Counted from the stretch's first letter, positions 34,297-42,811 are shown. The stretch is DNA of 64,000 nt from Candidatus Poribacteria bacterium (GCA_022821065.1 JAJEEK010000055.1:1-64000), one strand, 5' to 3'. Notes: a model not told the origin generated them from the sequence alone. Made by a program: numbers and translations.

Positions 34297-34905
34297 TTAA
34301 GGTTTTTTAAATATGAAGAGGTTATTGCAGCCGAGTCCCCACCGTTCTCTTTTTATAAGTTTCCACCGGTTAAAAATCCTTGGAAGGCATTCGGGATCAA
34401 ACCCGTAATGTTCATGCATGGAGAATCCTTCAACTATCCGAAGGTCCTTCAGCAAGTCTAAAATCCCCTCAACGCGCGGGTGTTGCACTGTGATAATCAC
34501 TTTTCCGTCGGGTTTTAGGTATTTCCAACAGGCTTGCGCAACATCTGGAAAGACATCCATTGGAATATGTTCTGCGACTGCCATCATAGTGATAACATCA
34601 AAGACTGACTCCGCTTTGAAATCATAAGGAAAAAACCCAGGAACAAGGCGATACGTTTTGAATTCTACTGTCTGTTTGAGATGTGAGTCAACTCCTACCG
34701 CATCTTGGAGATGTCCATCAATGTAACGTAGGAAGTTCCCATCACCCGCGCCAATATCTAACAACGTTGCCGCTTGGGGAATGTAAGGCTCGACTTTGGT
34801 AAACCTTAGGAACTCAAGTATTTCATCTAACGGCTTTCTTGGGTATCGAGGACTTCCGTGTAAATCTTTCCGTGCTTTGAGAAACCGAATGAAAGCGTTT
34901 TGCAT
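34297..34905 (-). CDS. Class I SAM-dependent methyltransferase
   Basis: The 202-residue product has the SAM motif L-L-D-I-G-A-G-D-G-N-F-L-R-Y-I, acidic end of strand 2 in A-V-G-V-D-S-H, and I-T-M-M-A-V-A-E-H-I-P as a methyltransf_11-like motif. Substrate is unknown. The start codon follows directly after the stop of the upstream CDP-alcohol phosphatidyltransferase remnant, and both lie downstream of the STT3-like gene on the same strand, so a role in glycan or lipid modification is possible. Confidence 0.85.
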   Translation of the reverse strand: MQNAFIRFLKARKDLHGSPRYPRKPLDEILEFLRFTKVEPYIPQAATLLDIGAGDGNFLRYIDGHLQDAVGVDSHLKQTVEFKTYRLVPGFFPYDFKAESVFDVITMMAVAEHIPMDVFPDVAQACWKYLKPDGKVIITVQHPRVEGILDLLKDLRIVEGFSMHEHYGFDPECLPRIFNRWKLIKRERWGLGCNNLFIFKKP

Positions 34906-35161
34906 CTAACTCTTTCTTTTTTCTATTTTATAGATATCTATGAATGTCGGGATTGCGCGAAGGAGACAGAAAGAAACGGCGATGATGGCAAGGCCCATAC
35001 TCACCTGTTCCAAAATAGGAAACTCATTGAAAACGCGTCTGCTCATAAGGTTCATAAATAGCTCCGATGAGTAGAAAGTTTAGCACATTGTGCTTTCCAA
35101 ACATGCCAATGACAATAAAGGTTAAAAGAAGCCGAGAAAGGGTAATAGTGTTTGCTAACAT
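34906..35161 (-). pseudogene. CDP-alcohol phosphatidyltransferase remnant (PgsA-like), internally deleted
   Basis: The ATG at 35161 opens M-L-A-N-T-I-T-L-S-R-L-L-L-T-F-I-V-I-G, the typical N-terminus of CDP-alcohol phosphatidyltransferases. After about 35 residues the frame is lost. In another frame a hydrophobic C-terminus follows (M-G-L-A-I-I-A-V-S-F-C-L-L-R, then I-D-I-Y-K-I-E-K-R-K-S) and stops at 34906-34908, immediately before the methyltransferase ATG. Only about 85 codons remain of the usual 180 or so, and the catalytic D-G-x-x-A-R motif is gone. Confidence 0.55.
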
Positions 35162-35171
35162 GGCTTATAGT

Positions 35172-37586
35172 TCATTCCTCCGGCTCGGTTAGAAGGTATT
35201 TTGGATTCGGTTGGATATCTGGAGGATAATGAATCTTCCACACCTTGACCTCTGCTGCAGTATTCGCGTCTGTAGGGTAGATGGGCGTAAATATGTCTTT
35301 CATCTGCCCATGAATATATAGACGGCAGGCAAGACTGTTCCAGCAAACTGTAGAAAGATAATAGGCTTTTTCCAGTTGTTGATGTTCATCAAAATAGAGA
35401 AGAACTCCACCATAGGGTACTTCAGCATTTTCAGGCACAGTTTTCTGACGTTTCGTGCCAATGAATTTGACATAAGGGAGTTTCACGAGTTTACCTGTTC
35501 TCAGACGGGCTGTTAATGCATCCGGTTCTGCTGCGTCAAATGTAAGGGCGGCAAAAGGTGTGTGTTCGAGTCCTGTTAAACGTTGGGTAGTTCCAATCCT
35601 CTTGGCAATTATTTTTAGAGGCATCGGCTTAAATAATCTTGCGTCCTTATGTGTATAACCGCCTATGAATGCATAGGTGCCGCTGTAGTTAAAATCTCTC
35701 AAAGTTAACATAATATGCGTTGCCTCATGGGTTTTCAGGAATTCCAATGCCTCCCGTACTGTATCCGTACAATGAACATAGCGGTAGTAGAGGGTTATCC
35801 AATGCGGCAGAAAATGGTCAGCGTCAGTGATAGTTTTGACCCCCGCAAGAACATTCAGTAAGTTCCCCGACTCCCAGTTAGCGGCGACAACAGCAGTGTC
35901 AGGTAATTGTTTCTTCATCCAGCGGAAAACTTGGTTGATGTGAGTTCTCCCTGGATAGGGATTTCGGATGTGTTTTGCTATCGGGAGCGCACGTATTGCG
36001 AGTGCACCAGCCGGGGTCCAGAACATGATGAGAGACAATAGAAGTATAGCAGTGACTGTTTTTAATGGCGTATGTTTGATATCTTTTCTAAATGCGTCGG
36101 TAGTGTACTTCGAGGACCTTAGTTTCTGACTCATAGTATTCGACAGAAAATGTATCAACTCTGTGGTAAAGAAGGCAACGGGTATTGTGATAAAGAAATC
36201 ATATCGCACCGCATCGCGTGAAAGGACGATCCAGAAAATGAACCATGTCATAAAGGCAACGTACGTGAGTTCGTTTTTAGGTGCTTCATGCCTTTGCCGA
36301 GCAATGAGAAAAAGTCCGATAGCAACGCCTGCAAGCATTAAGAAAAGGAGCGTATTGCAAGGTGATGCGCCCCAAGCCCTTTTGAGTGGATCCCCAAAAA
36401 AAGCGAAGAGGCTAAACAGACCGATGGCTACGGCAAGTATAGTGCCTAATTCTCTCCAAAGGCGGATGCTTGCAATGAGGGTGCCGATGCTTCCGAGTAT
36501 AAAAACGCTACCGTATCGGGAAACCCAATATTTGTAATCCGGGTCATTGAGTTCACGAACGGTTTGCATGAGTCGAGTTTGACTTAAAGAAACAGTGGTG
36601 TTGTCAAACGTATTAAGGAGGTTCAGCGTGTAAAGCAGTGCTGCAATAATAACCGTCAGGACCAAGCCGAGGGTAAATGTGCGGGCGTGTGGTTGAAGCT
36701 TGGAGGACAGAGGTGCTTTTGTAAGGAGAAAATGCCGAAGTCCGCGAACACCTAAAAGCACGAGAGGCGGCAATAATAGAAAGTCGCGGAGGTGCGTCGC
36801 GAACCATTGCCCGTTGTGATAAGCAGGAGATATGAGGTAAAGCGTTGGCACGAAGGTACATACCCATAAAAAGTAGATTCCTAAATCCTCCTCTGTTTCT
36901 GATGTGAGCATCCGCCAGAGTTCTACAACAAGGATGGTAGTGCTGAATACACCAAAGCCTTCCCAACTCATCCCGCCGAGAAACATGGTAAAACCACTGA
37001 CAAGTGTCCATAAAAACCTCGTATGTCGATGTCGTGACTGTAAGGCAGTAAGATATGTTGTCACAGCGAGGATGCCGAGCATGAGACACCAACTGTCTCT
37101 GTCGCTGAATCCTGCAACGCTTCGGTCAATAGTACTGGGAAGGATTGTCAAAAGCACTCCAGTAACGGTTGTAAAAAGGAGACCGAAGGTGCGCCAAAGG
37201 AAAATTAAAAGTACGCCGAGTCCGACAATAAAACAGACAGTAGGGGCATAAAGCGTTATTTGATAAAGTGAAATGTTCGGAAATATCCGTGCGACGGTTT
37301 TGTGGATATAAGCCAATACATAAGAATAGAGCGGAAGCGTCTGCTCCAAGTCCCTGCCGAGCGGCAACCAACGGTGCATGTCTCGCGCGGGGAGGTGTCC
37401 ATGTTCTGATATGATTTGTGCATTCCTATAGTAGAAATACGGATCACTTCCGTTAAATTGCCCATCTGGAATGAGAGGGATACTCTGGACACGAAGAAAA
37501 AAAGCTGCAAATAAAATAGCGCAGATCAGCAAGCATCCACTGCCTCGAGAGAGAGCAGCTCGGTTTCTTTTAATAAGTTGAATCAT
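35172..37586 (-). CDS. STT3/AglB-type oligosaccharyltransferase
   Basis: In the 804-residue membrane protein, about 13 hydrophobic spans occupy residues 15-555 and a soluble domain the rest. First acidic motif: N-G-S-D-P-Y-F-Y-Y-R. Second: G-F-S-D-R-D-S-W. Then G-G-M-S-W-E-G. The W-W-D-Y-G sequon-binding motif is replaced by A-A-N-W-E-S-G-N, although the context (T-A-V-V before, T-I-T-D-A-D-H after) fits. These enzymes transfer lipid-linked glycans to Asn of proteins. Downstream on the same strand are the phosphatidyltransferase remnant, the methyltransferase and the sigma-54 activator. A perfect sigma-54 promoter lies about 570 bases upstream (38158-38173). Confidence 0.85.
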   Translation of the reverse strand: MIQLIKRNRAALSRGSGCLLICAILFAAFFLRVQSIPLIPDGQFNGSDPYFYYRNAQIISEHGHLPARDMHRWLPLGRDLEQTLPLYSYVLAYIHKTVARIFPNISLYQITLYAPTVCFIVGLGVLLIFLWRTFGLLFTTVTGVLLTILPSTIDRSVAGFSDRDSWCLMLGILAVTTYLTALQSRHRHTRFLWTLVSGFTMFLGGMSWEGFGVFSTTILVVELWRMLTSETEEDLGIYFLWVCTFVPTLYLISPAYHNGQWFATHLRDFLLLPPLVLLGVRGLRHFLLTKAPLSSKLQPHARTFTLGLVLTVIIAALLYTLNLLNTFDNTTVSLSQTRLMQTVRELNDPDYKYWVSRYGSVFILGSIGTLIASIRLWRELGTILAVAIGLFSLFAFFGDPLKRAWGASPCNTLLFLMLAGVAIGLFLIARQRHEAPKNELTYVAFMTWFIFWIVLSRDAVRYDFFITIPVAFFTTELIHFLSNTMSQKLRSSKYTTDAFRKDIKHTPLKTVTAILLLSLIMFWTPAGALAIRALPIAKHIRNPYPGRTHINQVFRWMKKQLPDTAVVAANWESGNLLNVLAGVKTITDADHFLPHWITLYYRYVHCTDTVREALEFLKTHEATHIMLTLRDFNYSGTYAFIGGYTHKDARLFKPMPLKIIAKRIGTTQRLTGLEHTPFAALTFDAAEPDALTARLRTGKLVKLPYVKFIGTKRQKTVPENAEVPYGGVLLYFDEHQQLEKAYYLSTVCWNSLACRLYIHGQMKDIFTPIYPTDANTAAEVKVWKIHYPPDIQPNPKYLLTEPEE

Positions 37587-37608
37587 TTAACTACACTAAC
37601 TTTCTATA

Positions 37609-37794
37609 TTATAGTTTGGACAATTTTTGTAGAATAGGAGACTGTTGGTATCCTGTCCAGTCTTTTGGCTGTTGGTGCCTGTTCCATCTTGTGCTTTTTC
37701 TACGAGTTCGCCACTGCTCAAAACTCGTAGAAAAATAGAACATCCTTGAAAACGCGACACGAAACGGGCAAAAGCTGTCCAAACTATTTTAAGT
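37609..37794. repeat. MITE-like element with ATAGTTTGGACA ends and internal hairpin
   Basis: ATAGTTTGGACA at about 37609 and its reverse complement TGTCCAAACTAT at about 37780 bracket 186 bases. Inside is a strong hairpin with 14-base arms (TTTTTCTACGAGTT and AACTCGTAGAAAAA, about 37697-37738). A further end (GTCCAAACTTTAG) lies near 38060. The ends and TA borders resemble IS630-type elements. The rest of the gap up to 38150 is AT-rich with one family C palindrome (37940-37970); no gene is seen. Confidence 0.6.
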
Positions 37795-38157
37795 TATGAT
37801 ATTGCATACTTTATTACTAATCAAGTAAAACTAAATAATGTCTATATACAACTAAAATTAAACGAAATTTTTAGGCAAAAAACAAAATTTTCAACACAAA
37901 ACAGCATGAAACTCTGAAAGAAAATTGTTTATGCGTTTTCTATAGACATAGCACACTTCCGGGGTGCGGTATTTTTCTCTGATCTCAGCCATCGTGGCGA
38001 ACGCATAGAAACCCCACGTTCCCCTTGACACCTGAACTACGACGTAACGCGAATCGTCCAAACTTTAGTTTCTATAGTATATGCGTCCAAGTTGAGATTT
38101 TGGCACCTGAGAATGTGTAACTCGGAAATTATTAGAACCGAGTCCCATAAAGTTATA

Positions 38158-38173
38158 AGCAAATTTCGTGCCA
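38158..38173 (-). promoter_or_regulatory. Sigma-54 promoter, leftward toward the STT3-like gene
   Basis: The minus strand reads TGGCACGAAATTTGCT, a perfect match to TGGCACG-N4-TTGC(A/T). The next gene leftward is the oligosaccharyltransferase, 570 bases away. It is divergent from the promoter at 38358. Confidence 0.8.
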
Positions 38174-38357
38174 ACGCTGTTTTCGCGTCTTGGTAAGTGG
38201 AGACAGAGTCCAAACGGATGCCATTTTTTCAACAACGGTAATTTTTTAAAATCTTTTGGCAAACTAAGTATATGCCTATGTTCTCAATAGATAATAACAA
38301 GAATATCTTTAGGATTTTATCAACTTTGATGCGAATATCGCGTTTTCTTACAAAAAT

Positions 38358-38373
38358 TGGCACGAAACTTGCT
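38358..38373 (+). promoter_or_regulatory. Sigma-54 promoter upstream of the GspC/PilP-like gene
   Basis: TGGCACGAAACTTGCT is a perfect consensus, with the expected start of transcription about 45 bases before the coding start at 38428. Confidence 0.88.
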
Positions 38374-38427
38374 ATACATAATATAAAGACCTTACGTTAC
38401 TTATGATTGTTAAGGAGGTAAATTAAG

Positions 38428-39009
38428 TTGAGAAAAAAACGCACGCCTGCGCTTATTTGGAGTGCATTCTGGCTGTTTGGAAACCTTATGAGTCATGTTT
38501 CTGCACAAGATGCAGCATCCGCTGAACAAAACTATGCTGCGGAATATGTCACAACAACAGAACAAAGTTGGCGAGAATCTGCGTTTTACCGAACGATTGT
38601 TGAGAATAATATCTTCCGCCCACTTGGTTGGACACCGCCAAAACCCACACCTGTGTATCGTTTGCTTGGGACCGTTATTTCAGCAGATGGCACAAGGGCA
38701 CAAGCAATTCTTCAGGAAATCGCGCCAAAACGTCTTCATTTTCTAAGGGTGGGTGACAGTATTGGTGATGCTATAGTAACTGAGATCCTCTCGAAAGAGG
38801 TGAAACTTACAAAAGCAGGACAACGGACAACACTTAAAATAGGCAGTCTTCAGTTCCTGTCGTTGACACGCACCCAAGGATTTGCTGCAAGTTCACAATC
38901 AACTGGACAGACAAGTGTCAGTCAGACCTACGGGAGTCCTGCATATCACATTAAGAGTGCCTCAAAGGAAAAACGACGTAGATTAATACAACAATACTAC
39001 CGAAAATAA
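38428..39009 (+). CDS. GspC/PilP-like secretion or pilus protein
   Basis: The 193-residue product starts at a TTG, nine bases after AAGGAGG. It has a signal peptide or N-terminal anchor (A-L-I-W-S-A-F-W-L-F-G-N-L, cleavage near S-A-Q-D). Residues about 65-150 fit the homology region of GspC and PilP: N-N-I-F-R-P-L-G, Y-R-L-L-G-T-V, A-I-L-Q, F-L-R-V-G-D-S-I-G-D-A-I-V-T-E-I and V-K-L-T-K-A-G-Q-R-T-T-L. Such proteins link the inner-membrane part of type II secretion or type IV pili to the secretin. No other pilus gene is nearby. The tail is basic. Expression should depend on sigma-54. Confidence 0.7.
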   Translation: MRKKRTPALIWSAFWLFGNLMSHVSAQDAASAEQNYAAEYVTTTEQSWRESAFYRTIVENNIFRPLGWTPPKPTPVYRLLGTVISADGTRAQAILQEIAPKRLHFLRVGDSIGDAIVTEILSKEVKLTKAGQRTTLKIGSLQFLSLTRTQGFAASSQSTGQTSVSQTYGSPAYHIKSASKEKRRRLIQQYYRK

Positions 39010-39048
39010 AGAAAAATCGCTTGAGATTTTTCTGTGAACCGGATACAC

Positions 39049-39198
39049 TTATAGTAAATTCCAAAAATATGCTTACACGCCGCGATAGGGCCCCCAAACC
39101 ATAGCTCGTAGGGGTGTTTTGCTTGGGCGTTCCTCTCGGTTCCTCAACTCCTACGGTGCCCTCCGTGTATGCAAATAATTACGGGATCCACTATAGAA
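39049..39198. repeat. IS630-derived MITE
   Basis: Left end TTATAGTAAATTCC and right end (reverse complement CTATAGTGGATCCC) resemble the inverted repeats of the IS630 element at 1001-1912. The interior (about 150 bases) has no coding content but includes a CTCCTACGG segment. It sits between two genes that read in the same direction. Confidence 0.6.
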
Positions 39199-39224
39199 GG
39201 TTTAGATTTAACAGGAGGAAACAG

Positions 39225-39521
39225 ATGAATCATCTTAATAACACGAAACTAGAAGGAGAACGGAAATTTGCCGTCCTTGCGGGACTCGTGGTGTTAATTG
39301 GATGGGGACTGGACTACCTAACCCAAAATTCATTAATACGCGTAATCGCTATCTTCATTGGTTTGTGGATATACGTTTGGGCGTTATACAACCACCCCTT
39401 TCATCCATTTGGTTTAAAGTCCCCGCGCTGGCAGAAGTGGTATCGCATTTTTTTTCTGATATCCGCTCTTCTCGGTAGCGGTTTTACAATAGTTGGACTA
39501 ATTGGCAAGTCCTTTTTTTAG
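39225..39521 (+). CDS. Small membrane protein, unknown function
   Basis: The product is 98 residues from the ATG at 39225, six bases after AGGAGG. There are three hydrophobic spans (about 14-30, 36-52, 72-92) and a conserved-looking Y-N-H-P-F-H-P-F-G loop between the second and third. No family is recognised. It lies downstream of the GspC/PilP-like gene with a MITE in between and could share the sigma-54 promoter. Confidence 0.7.
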   Translation: MNHLNNTKLEGERKFAVLAGLVVLIGWGLDYLTQNSLIRVIAIFIGLWIYVWALYNHPFHPFGLKSPRWQKWYRIFFLISALLGSGFTIVGLIGKSFF

Positions 39522-39533
39522 TAAATCTACGAG

Positions 39534-39592
39534 CATCTTAAGAATCTACAGGGGTTTCCATTACTTGGAAACCCCTGTAGATTCTTAAGATG
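39534..39592. terminator. Perfect 27-bp inverted repeat (strong stem-loop)
   Basis: The arms 39534-39560 and 39566-39592 are perfect reverse complements with a five-base loop TTACT. The core is CTACAGGGGTTTCCA/TGGAAACCCCTGTAG. No T-run follows on either strand, so it may be a hairpin element or a bidirectional transcription block between the small membrane protein gene and the broken transposase. Confidence 0.55.
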
Positions 39593-39674
39593 TGCTAATT
39601 AGTAATTTTGCTTTTGCCTAAACCCATCCTTATGCTATCCTTAGGGGTAAACATACGCTAAAGGAGGCATAAAG

Positions 39675-40581
39675 ATGGAGTTACAGTCTACTTTGGAACA
39701 CTTTGCATTTATCCCGCGCACGCTCAGCAACGTCGCCGGCATAGTTCAGCAGATCATCAAAACAGTTTATGATGCCCATTTTCCAAATGCTGAAGACTAC
39801 AGCCCCGGACGGAATCCCGATTGCCCCGATAGTGGTAGTCTCACTATCGCAGGGCTGCTTGAATATATCGGTGCGGATAGCGAAAATGCCGGGGATCCAC
39901 GGTTGAAAACGGAACTGTGAGAGTTTTTCCCGTCTCTGCCGGAGCGATCTCGCTTCAATCGGCGGCGGCGAAATCTCATGACAGCGAGTGAAGTCGTCCG
40001 AGAGACCTTGCGATCCTGCTTACCTGAAACCGACGTGTTCATCGTGGATTCTTTTCCAATACCGATTTGTGATGCCACACGTGCCGAGGCTTCAACATCT
40101 GACCTAAAATGGGCAGATGCTTCGGGTGTCTGGCAACTTATGGACACTGCACCACGAAAGGCCTCGGAACGTTCTTCGGGTTTCGTGGACATCTGATCAC
40201 CACAGCCGCCGGGGTGCCTGTTAACTTTGCGATGGCTTCTGCAAATATAGACGACCGAGACGCACTGCCCCCTGTTCGTTGAGAGGGACACTATCCGATT
40301 CTTTTACGCGACAAAGACTACATCTCTGAGCGTCTCCAAGAGGAGTTATTAGAGACCGAGGGGTCCTGTTTACTCTCAACGCTCCGCCGCAACCAGAAGC
40401 AGCAATATTCCGAGACGTTTCGGAAACTTCAAGTGCAGTTGTCAGGCGTGTGGAGACGACGATTGGGCAATTGACGGGTCAGTTTTGTGTCGCCCGGGTG
40501 CGTGGACATCGACATTGGGGCGTTCGGATTCGGATGAGTAATAAGTTTGGTGCCTGTCTACTAATAGTTCTTCAAGATTGA
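39675..40581 (+). pseudogene. IS982-like transposase, inactivated
   Basis: The start has AAAGGAGG upstream. The product is recognisable as a DDE transposase of IS982 type: L-P-E-R-S-R-F-N-R-R, F-I-V-D-S-F-P-I-P-I-C-D (first Asp), then in shifted frames G-F-R-G-H-L-I-T-T-A-A-G-V-P-V-N-F and L-L-R-D-K-D-Y-I-S. Inactivating changes include an in-frame TGA at 39918-39920, a frameshift near 40120, a stop near 40281 and another frameshift near 40440. The last readable part is H-R-H-W-G-V-R-I-R. No clean inverted repeats were seen. Confidence 0.75.
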
Positions 40582-40732
40582 GTTTATAGGTAATCCTGTT
40601 TGTAGTAGGGCAATTCATTGACCGTTCTTGATGTACGATAAATCGGATGCCTACGAACCTGCCCGCAAGTTCAAAGTTGAACGACTACTAGGGTGTTTCA
40701 TCAACCATGCACTCGGCAGCCCCCACTAATGT

Positions 40733-40800
40733 AGGACTTACGCAATCGATTAAAGAGATCGAAAACCCTTCTATTGCCGTCAACTTTGCGTAAGTCCTAC
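40733..40800. repeat. Short hairpin element with family A ends
   Basis: TAGGACTTACGCAA at the left and TTTGCGTAAGTCCTA at the right enclose about 40 bases unrelated to the other family A copies. It may be a minimal derivative. It lies 10 bases past the end of the glycine-rich protein gene and could act as its terminator. Confidence 0.65.
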
Positions 40801-40809
40801 TAATGATAC

Positions 40810-41199
40810 TTAGTCCGTCACAGCGTCGTAAATATCATTGCAGATATTATTAAAACTATCGCTGGCAAAATCAAACCCAGCTACAGCTGTACCTGCGCCA
40901 ACAATCATTGCACCACCACCTACAGCGGTCCCAACGCCAGTCCACCCTGTGGTTGCGACAGTGGTTGCGCCGCCAATAAATGCACTTACGCCAGCTACTG
41001 TAGCTGTAGCACCAGCGATAGTTTTTCCCACATCCGCAATAAAGTCCCATACCCCGCGTTCAGCTTCAGCTGCATCACCTTCAGCATAAACCTCTACATA
41101 TTGCCCTACTGATGTAAGAAACACAGAGAAAGCGATAAGAAGAACTAATGAAGTCGCTTTCATATGCCACGGACCTGGCATCGTTAATCTTGCTGTCAT
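40810..41199 (-). CDS. Exported glycine-zipper protein
   Basis: The 129-residue product has an N-terminal signal (K-A-T-S-L-V-L-L-I-A-F-S-V-F-L-T-S-V) after a 12-residue leader. A long G/A/T-rich hydrophobic segment with G-x-x-x-G spacings (about 60-112: I-A-G-A-T-A-T-V-A-G-V, G-V-G-T-A-V-G-G-G-A) follows. GAGGAG lies upstream of the ATG at 41199; an internal ATG at 41163 is possible. It could be a membrane-active or membrane-spanning peptide. No named family. Probably the last gene of a three-gene unit starting at the sigma-54 promoter near 42750. Confidence 0.65.
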   Translation of the reverse strand: MTARLTMPGPWHMKATSLVLLIAFSVFLTSVGQYVEVYAEGDAAEAERGVWDFIADVGKTIAGATATVAGVSAFIGGATTVATTGWTGVGTAVGGGAMIVGAGTAVAGFDFASDSFNNICNDIYDAVTD

Positions 41200-41322
41200 T
41201 TCAAATTTCTCCTCTCAAGAAAATAGTGATATACAAAACTATAACCATATGAAACTCAAAAGACACCTACTTATTTTAGTGCCTCAGGAAACTTCAAGTA
41301 CTCATCTGACAAAAATGGGTAC

Positions 41323-42012
41323 TTATTTCATTAACTCAATTAATTGTTTCATCAGTTGGTCGGCAGCTTCACGTCCCCAACTCTTCGCTAATTCGCTGTG
41401 AATTTGCTCAAATGCTTTCTTACGAACAGGTTCAGGGAGTGAGACAAGGAGCGCACGCGTTTCTTCAAGATACTCCTCAAAAAATTTCTTACCTCGTTCG
41501 GCCAGTCGATGCTGGTCTTCATCGGTTGGATACTTTTCCGCAATTTGCTCCGGGGTCATATCCGCGAGTTCTCTGAGGTCCGCGTATTCAATGAGCAGTC
41601 GATCTCTGAGGTCCTCTCCCCATTCTTTGATCTGGGCGAGCTCCTCTTTCGTGTAATCGCCGTAGTGAAGTTCCTCTGCTTCGCCTGCGGTGGCAGTAGT
41701 ATCTTCAGAAACTTCGCCAGTCTCCGGTGCCACTTCTGAAGCTGCAGTCTCGACCATTGAGCGTGTGTCTATAGCACCAGGCACCGATGGTGCAATGTCA
41801 CCAGTATCAGACACGGATTGTGCTCGGACATTAGTGGAATTTATCCTCTCAGAAGTGCCTGTCTGTATTGGTTTCACACCCAATGTAGCAGTCTCATGGG
41901 TTTTATAGATTTTTATCGTTCCGACCTGTGTTTTAGGTCTGAAGATAAGGAAGCTACCAATACCAAGGATAATAAGCACAACGAGTGCCCAATGCCAATT
42001 TCTCTTAAACAT
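41323..42012 (-). CDS. Membrane-anchored protein with helical periplasmic domain
   Basis: The product is 229 residues from the ATG at 42012, six bases after GGAG; the longer frame begins with the ATG that contains this site. One N-terminal span (W-A-L-V-V-L-I-I-L-G-I-G-S-F-L-I-F) is followed by a Thr/Ser/Glu-rich linker (about 40-115) and a charged helical domain (Y-T-K-E-E-L-A-Q-I-K-E-W-G-E-D-L to the C-terminus). No family recognised. Same strand as, and between, the lipoprotein and the glycine-zipper genes. Confidence 0.7.
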   Translation of the reverse strand: MFKRNWHWALVVLIILGIGSFLIFRPKTQVGTIKIYKTHETATLGVKPIQTGTSERINSTNVRAQSVSDTGDIAPSVPGAIDTRSMVETAASEVAPETGEVSEDTTATAGEAEELHYGDYTKEELAQIKEWGEDLRDRLLIEYADLRELADMTPEQIAEKYPTDEDQHRLAERGKKFFEEYLEETRALLVSLPEPVRKKAFEQIHSELAKSWGREAADQLMKQLIELMK

Positions 42013-42071
42013 GAAAAACTCCATGTTCGGTTATGATCCTCACATAGAGGATCGGTTGTGAAAGTTAAGAT

Positions 42072-42581
42072 TCAACGCGTCGGGATACCGACGATGTCGC
42101 CCTTATACTGAGCGATTCCAGTTCGCTCTGTCAGTCTCACGCTATGTGCGCGAGGACCGACATACGAGACATACCTCACGGAATTCGGATCAACGGCAAG
42201 CGTCTCTTTGTTTAGAACGACATGGATTTTACGGTTCTCTCGCGTAAGGTTGTCAGCAATGATTTCGACAGAGATTTGGCGCAGCCACTCGCCATCTTCA
42301 TCCGAATATGCCCATGCGTCATCGCTGAGTTCCCAACTGACTTCTCCGACGATTGTAACAGGTTGGAATACCTCACTATTGGCTTCGGACTCGTTGAAAA
42401 GTGCGAGAATCTCTGCGTCGTTGACAGTTGCTGGCATCTCATCAAACGTGCGTCCGTTGAGTTCCGTTTTCGGAAATATCTCGCCTGTGACACAATAATC
42501 ATCCGTGCAAATCGGATTTCGGGTTTCACACCCTAAAATGCAAAGGCAAATGAGGGTGATTAAACATAAAAACCTAAACAT
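42072..42581 (-). CDS. Lipoprotein of unknown function
   Basis: The product is 169 residues from the ATG at 42581, which has AGGTG five bases upstream; a TTG at 42662 would add 27 basic residues. The signal peptide ends in a lipobox (L-C-I-L-G-C), then C-T-D-D-Y-C. The mature part is acidic, with a beta-rich region (V-T-I-V-G-E-V-S-W-E-L) near the middle. No domain is recognised. First gene of a minus-strand set of three behind a perfect sigma-54 promoter. Confidence 0.7.
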   Translation of the reverse strand: MFRFLCLITLICLCILGCETRNPICTDDYCVTGEIFPKTELNGRTFDEMPATVNDAEILALFNESEANSEVFQPVTIVGEVSWELSDDAWAYSDEDGEWLRQISVEIIADNLTRENRKIHVVLNKETLAVDPNSVRYVSYVGPRAHSVRLTERTGIAQYKGDIVGIPTR

Positions 42582-42746
42582 TAAACACCTGGCTGTGACT
42601 CCGCAGTCGGAGTTGGTTTTGGAAGTTAATTGTTTCTTACGCCCGCGACGCTTAATATTCAAGAATACGTCTTGATCTGAGCGTCACTTGTGACTTATCT
42701 CTATAGACGTGAATACTAATGTAACCACGCCATTGTTTTTATAATT

Positions 42747-42762
42747 AGCAAATTACGTGCCA
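42747..42762 (-). promoter_or_regulatory. Sigma-54 promoter of the lipoprotein cluster
   Basis: The minus strand reads TGGCACGTAATTTGCT, again a perfect TGGCACG-N4-TTGC(A/T). It lies about 170 bases upstream of the preferred lipoprotein start. Confidence 0.85.
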
Positions 42763-42811
42763 AGCCTTTAAGCAAACGCGATACTCGTGTTAAAACTGCC
42801 GAAATTTCATA

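Noticed and set aside
37697-37738. Hairpin TTTTTCTACGAGTT/AACTCGTAGAAAAA as a terminator for the STT3-like gene
   Set aside because: It lies upstream, not downstream, of that gene and inside a pair of inverted repeats, so it is better explained as part of a MITE.
38065-38262. 65-codon minus-strand frame between the STT3-like and GspC/PilP-like genes
   Set aside because: It overlaps a perfect sigma-54 promoter, has no ribosome-binding site and no recognisable domain.
39918-39920. In-frame TGA in the IS982-like transposase as another selenocysteine
   Set aside because: The same gene has later frameshifts and stops, no Cys is expected at this position in the family, and no matching hairpin was seen. 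It is ordinary decay.
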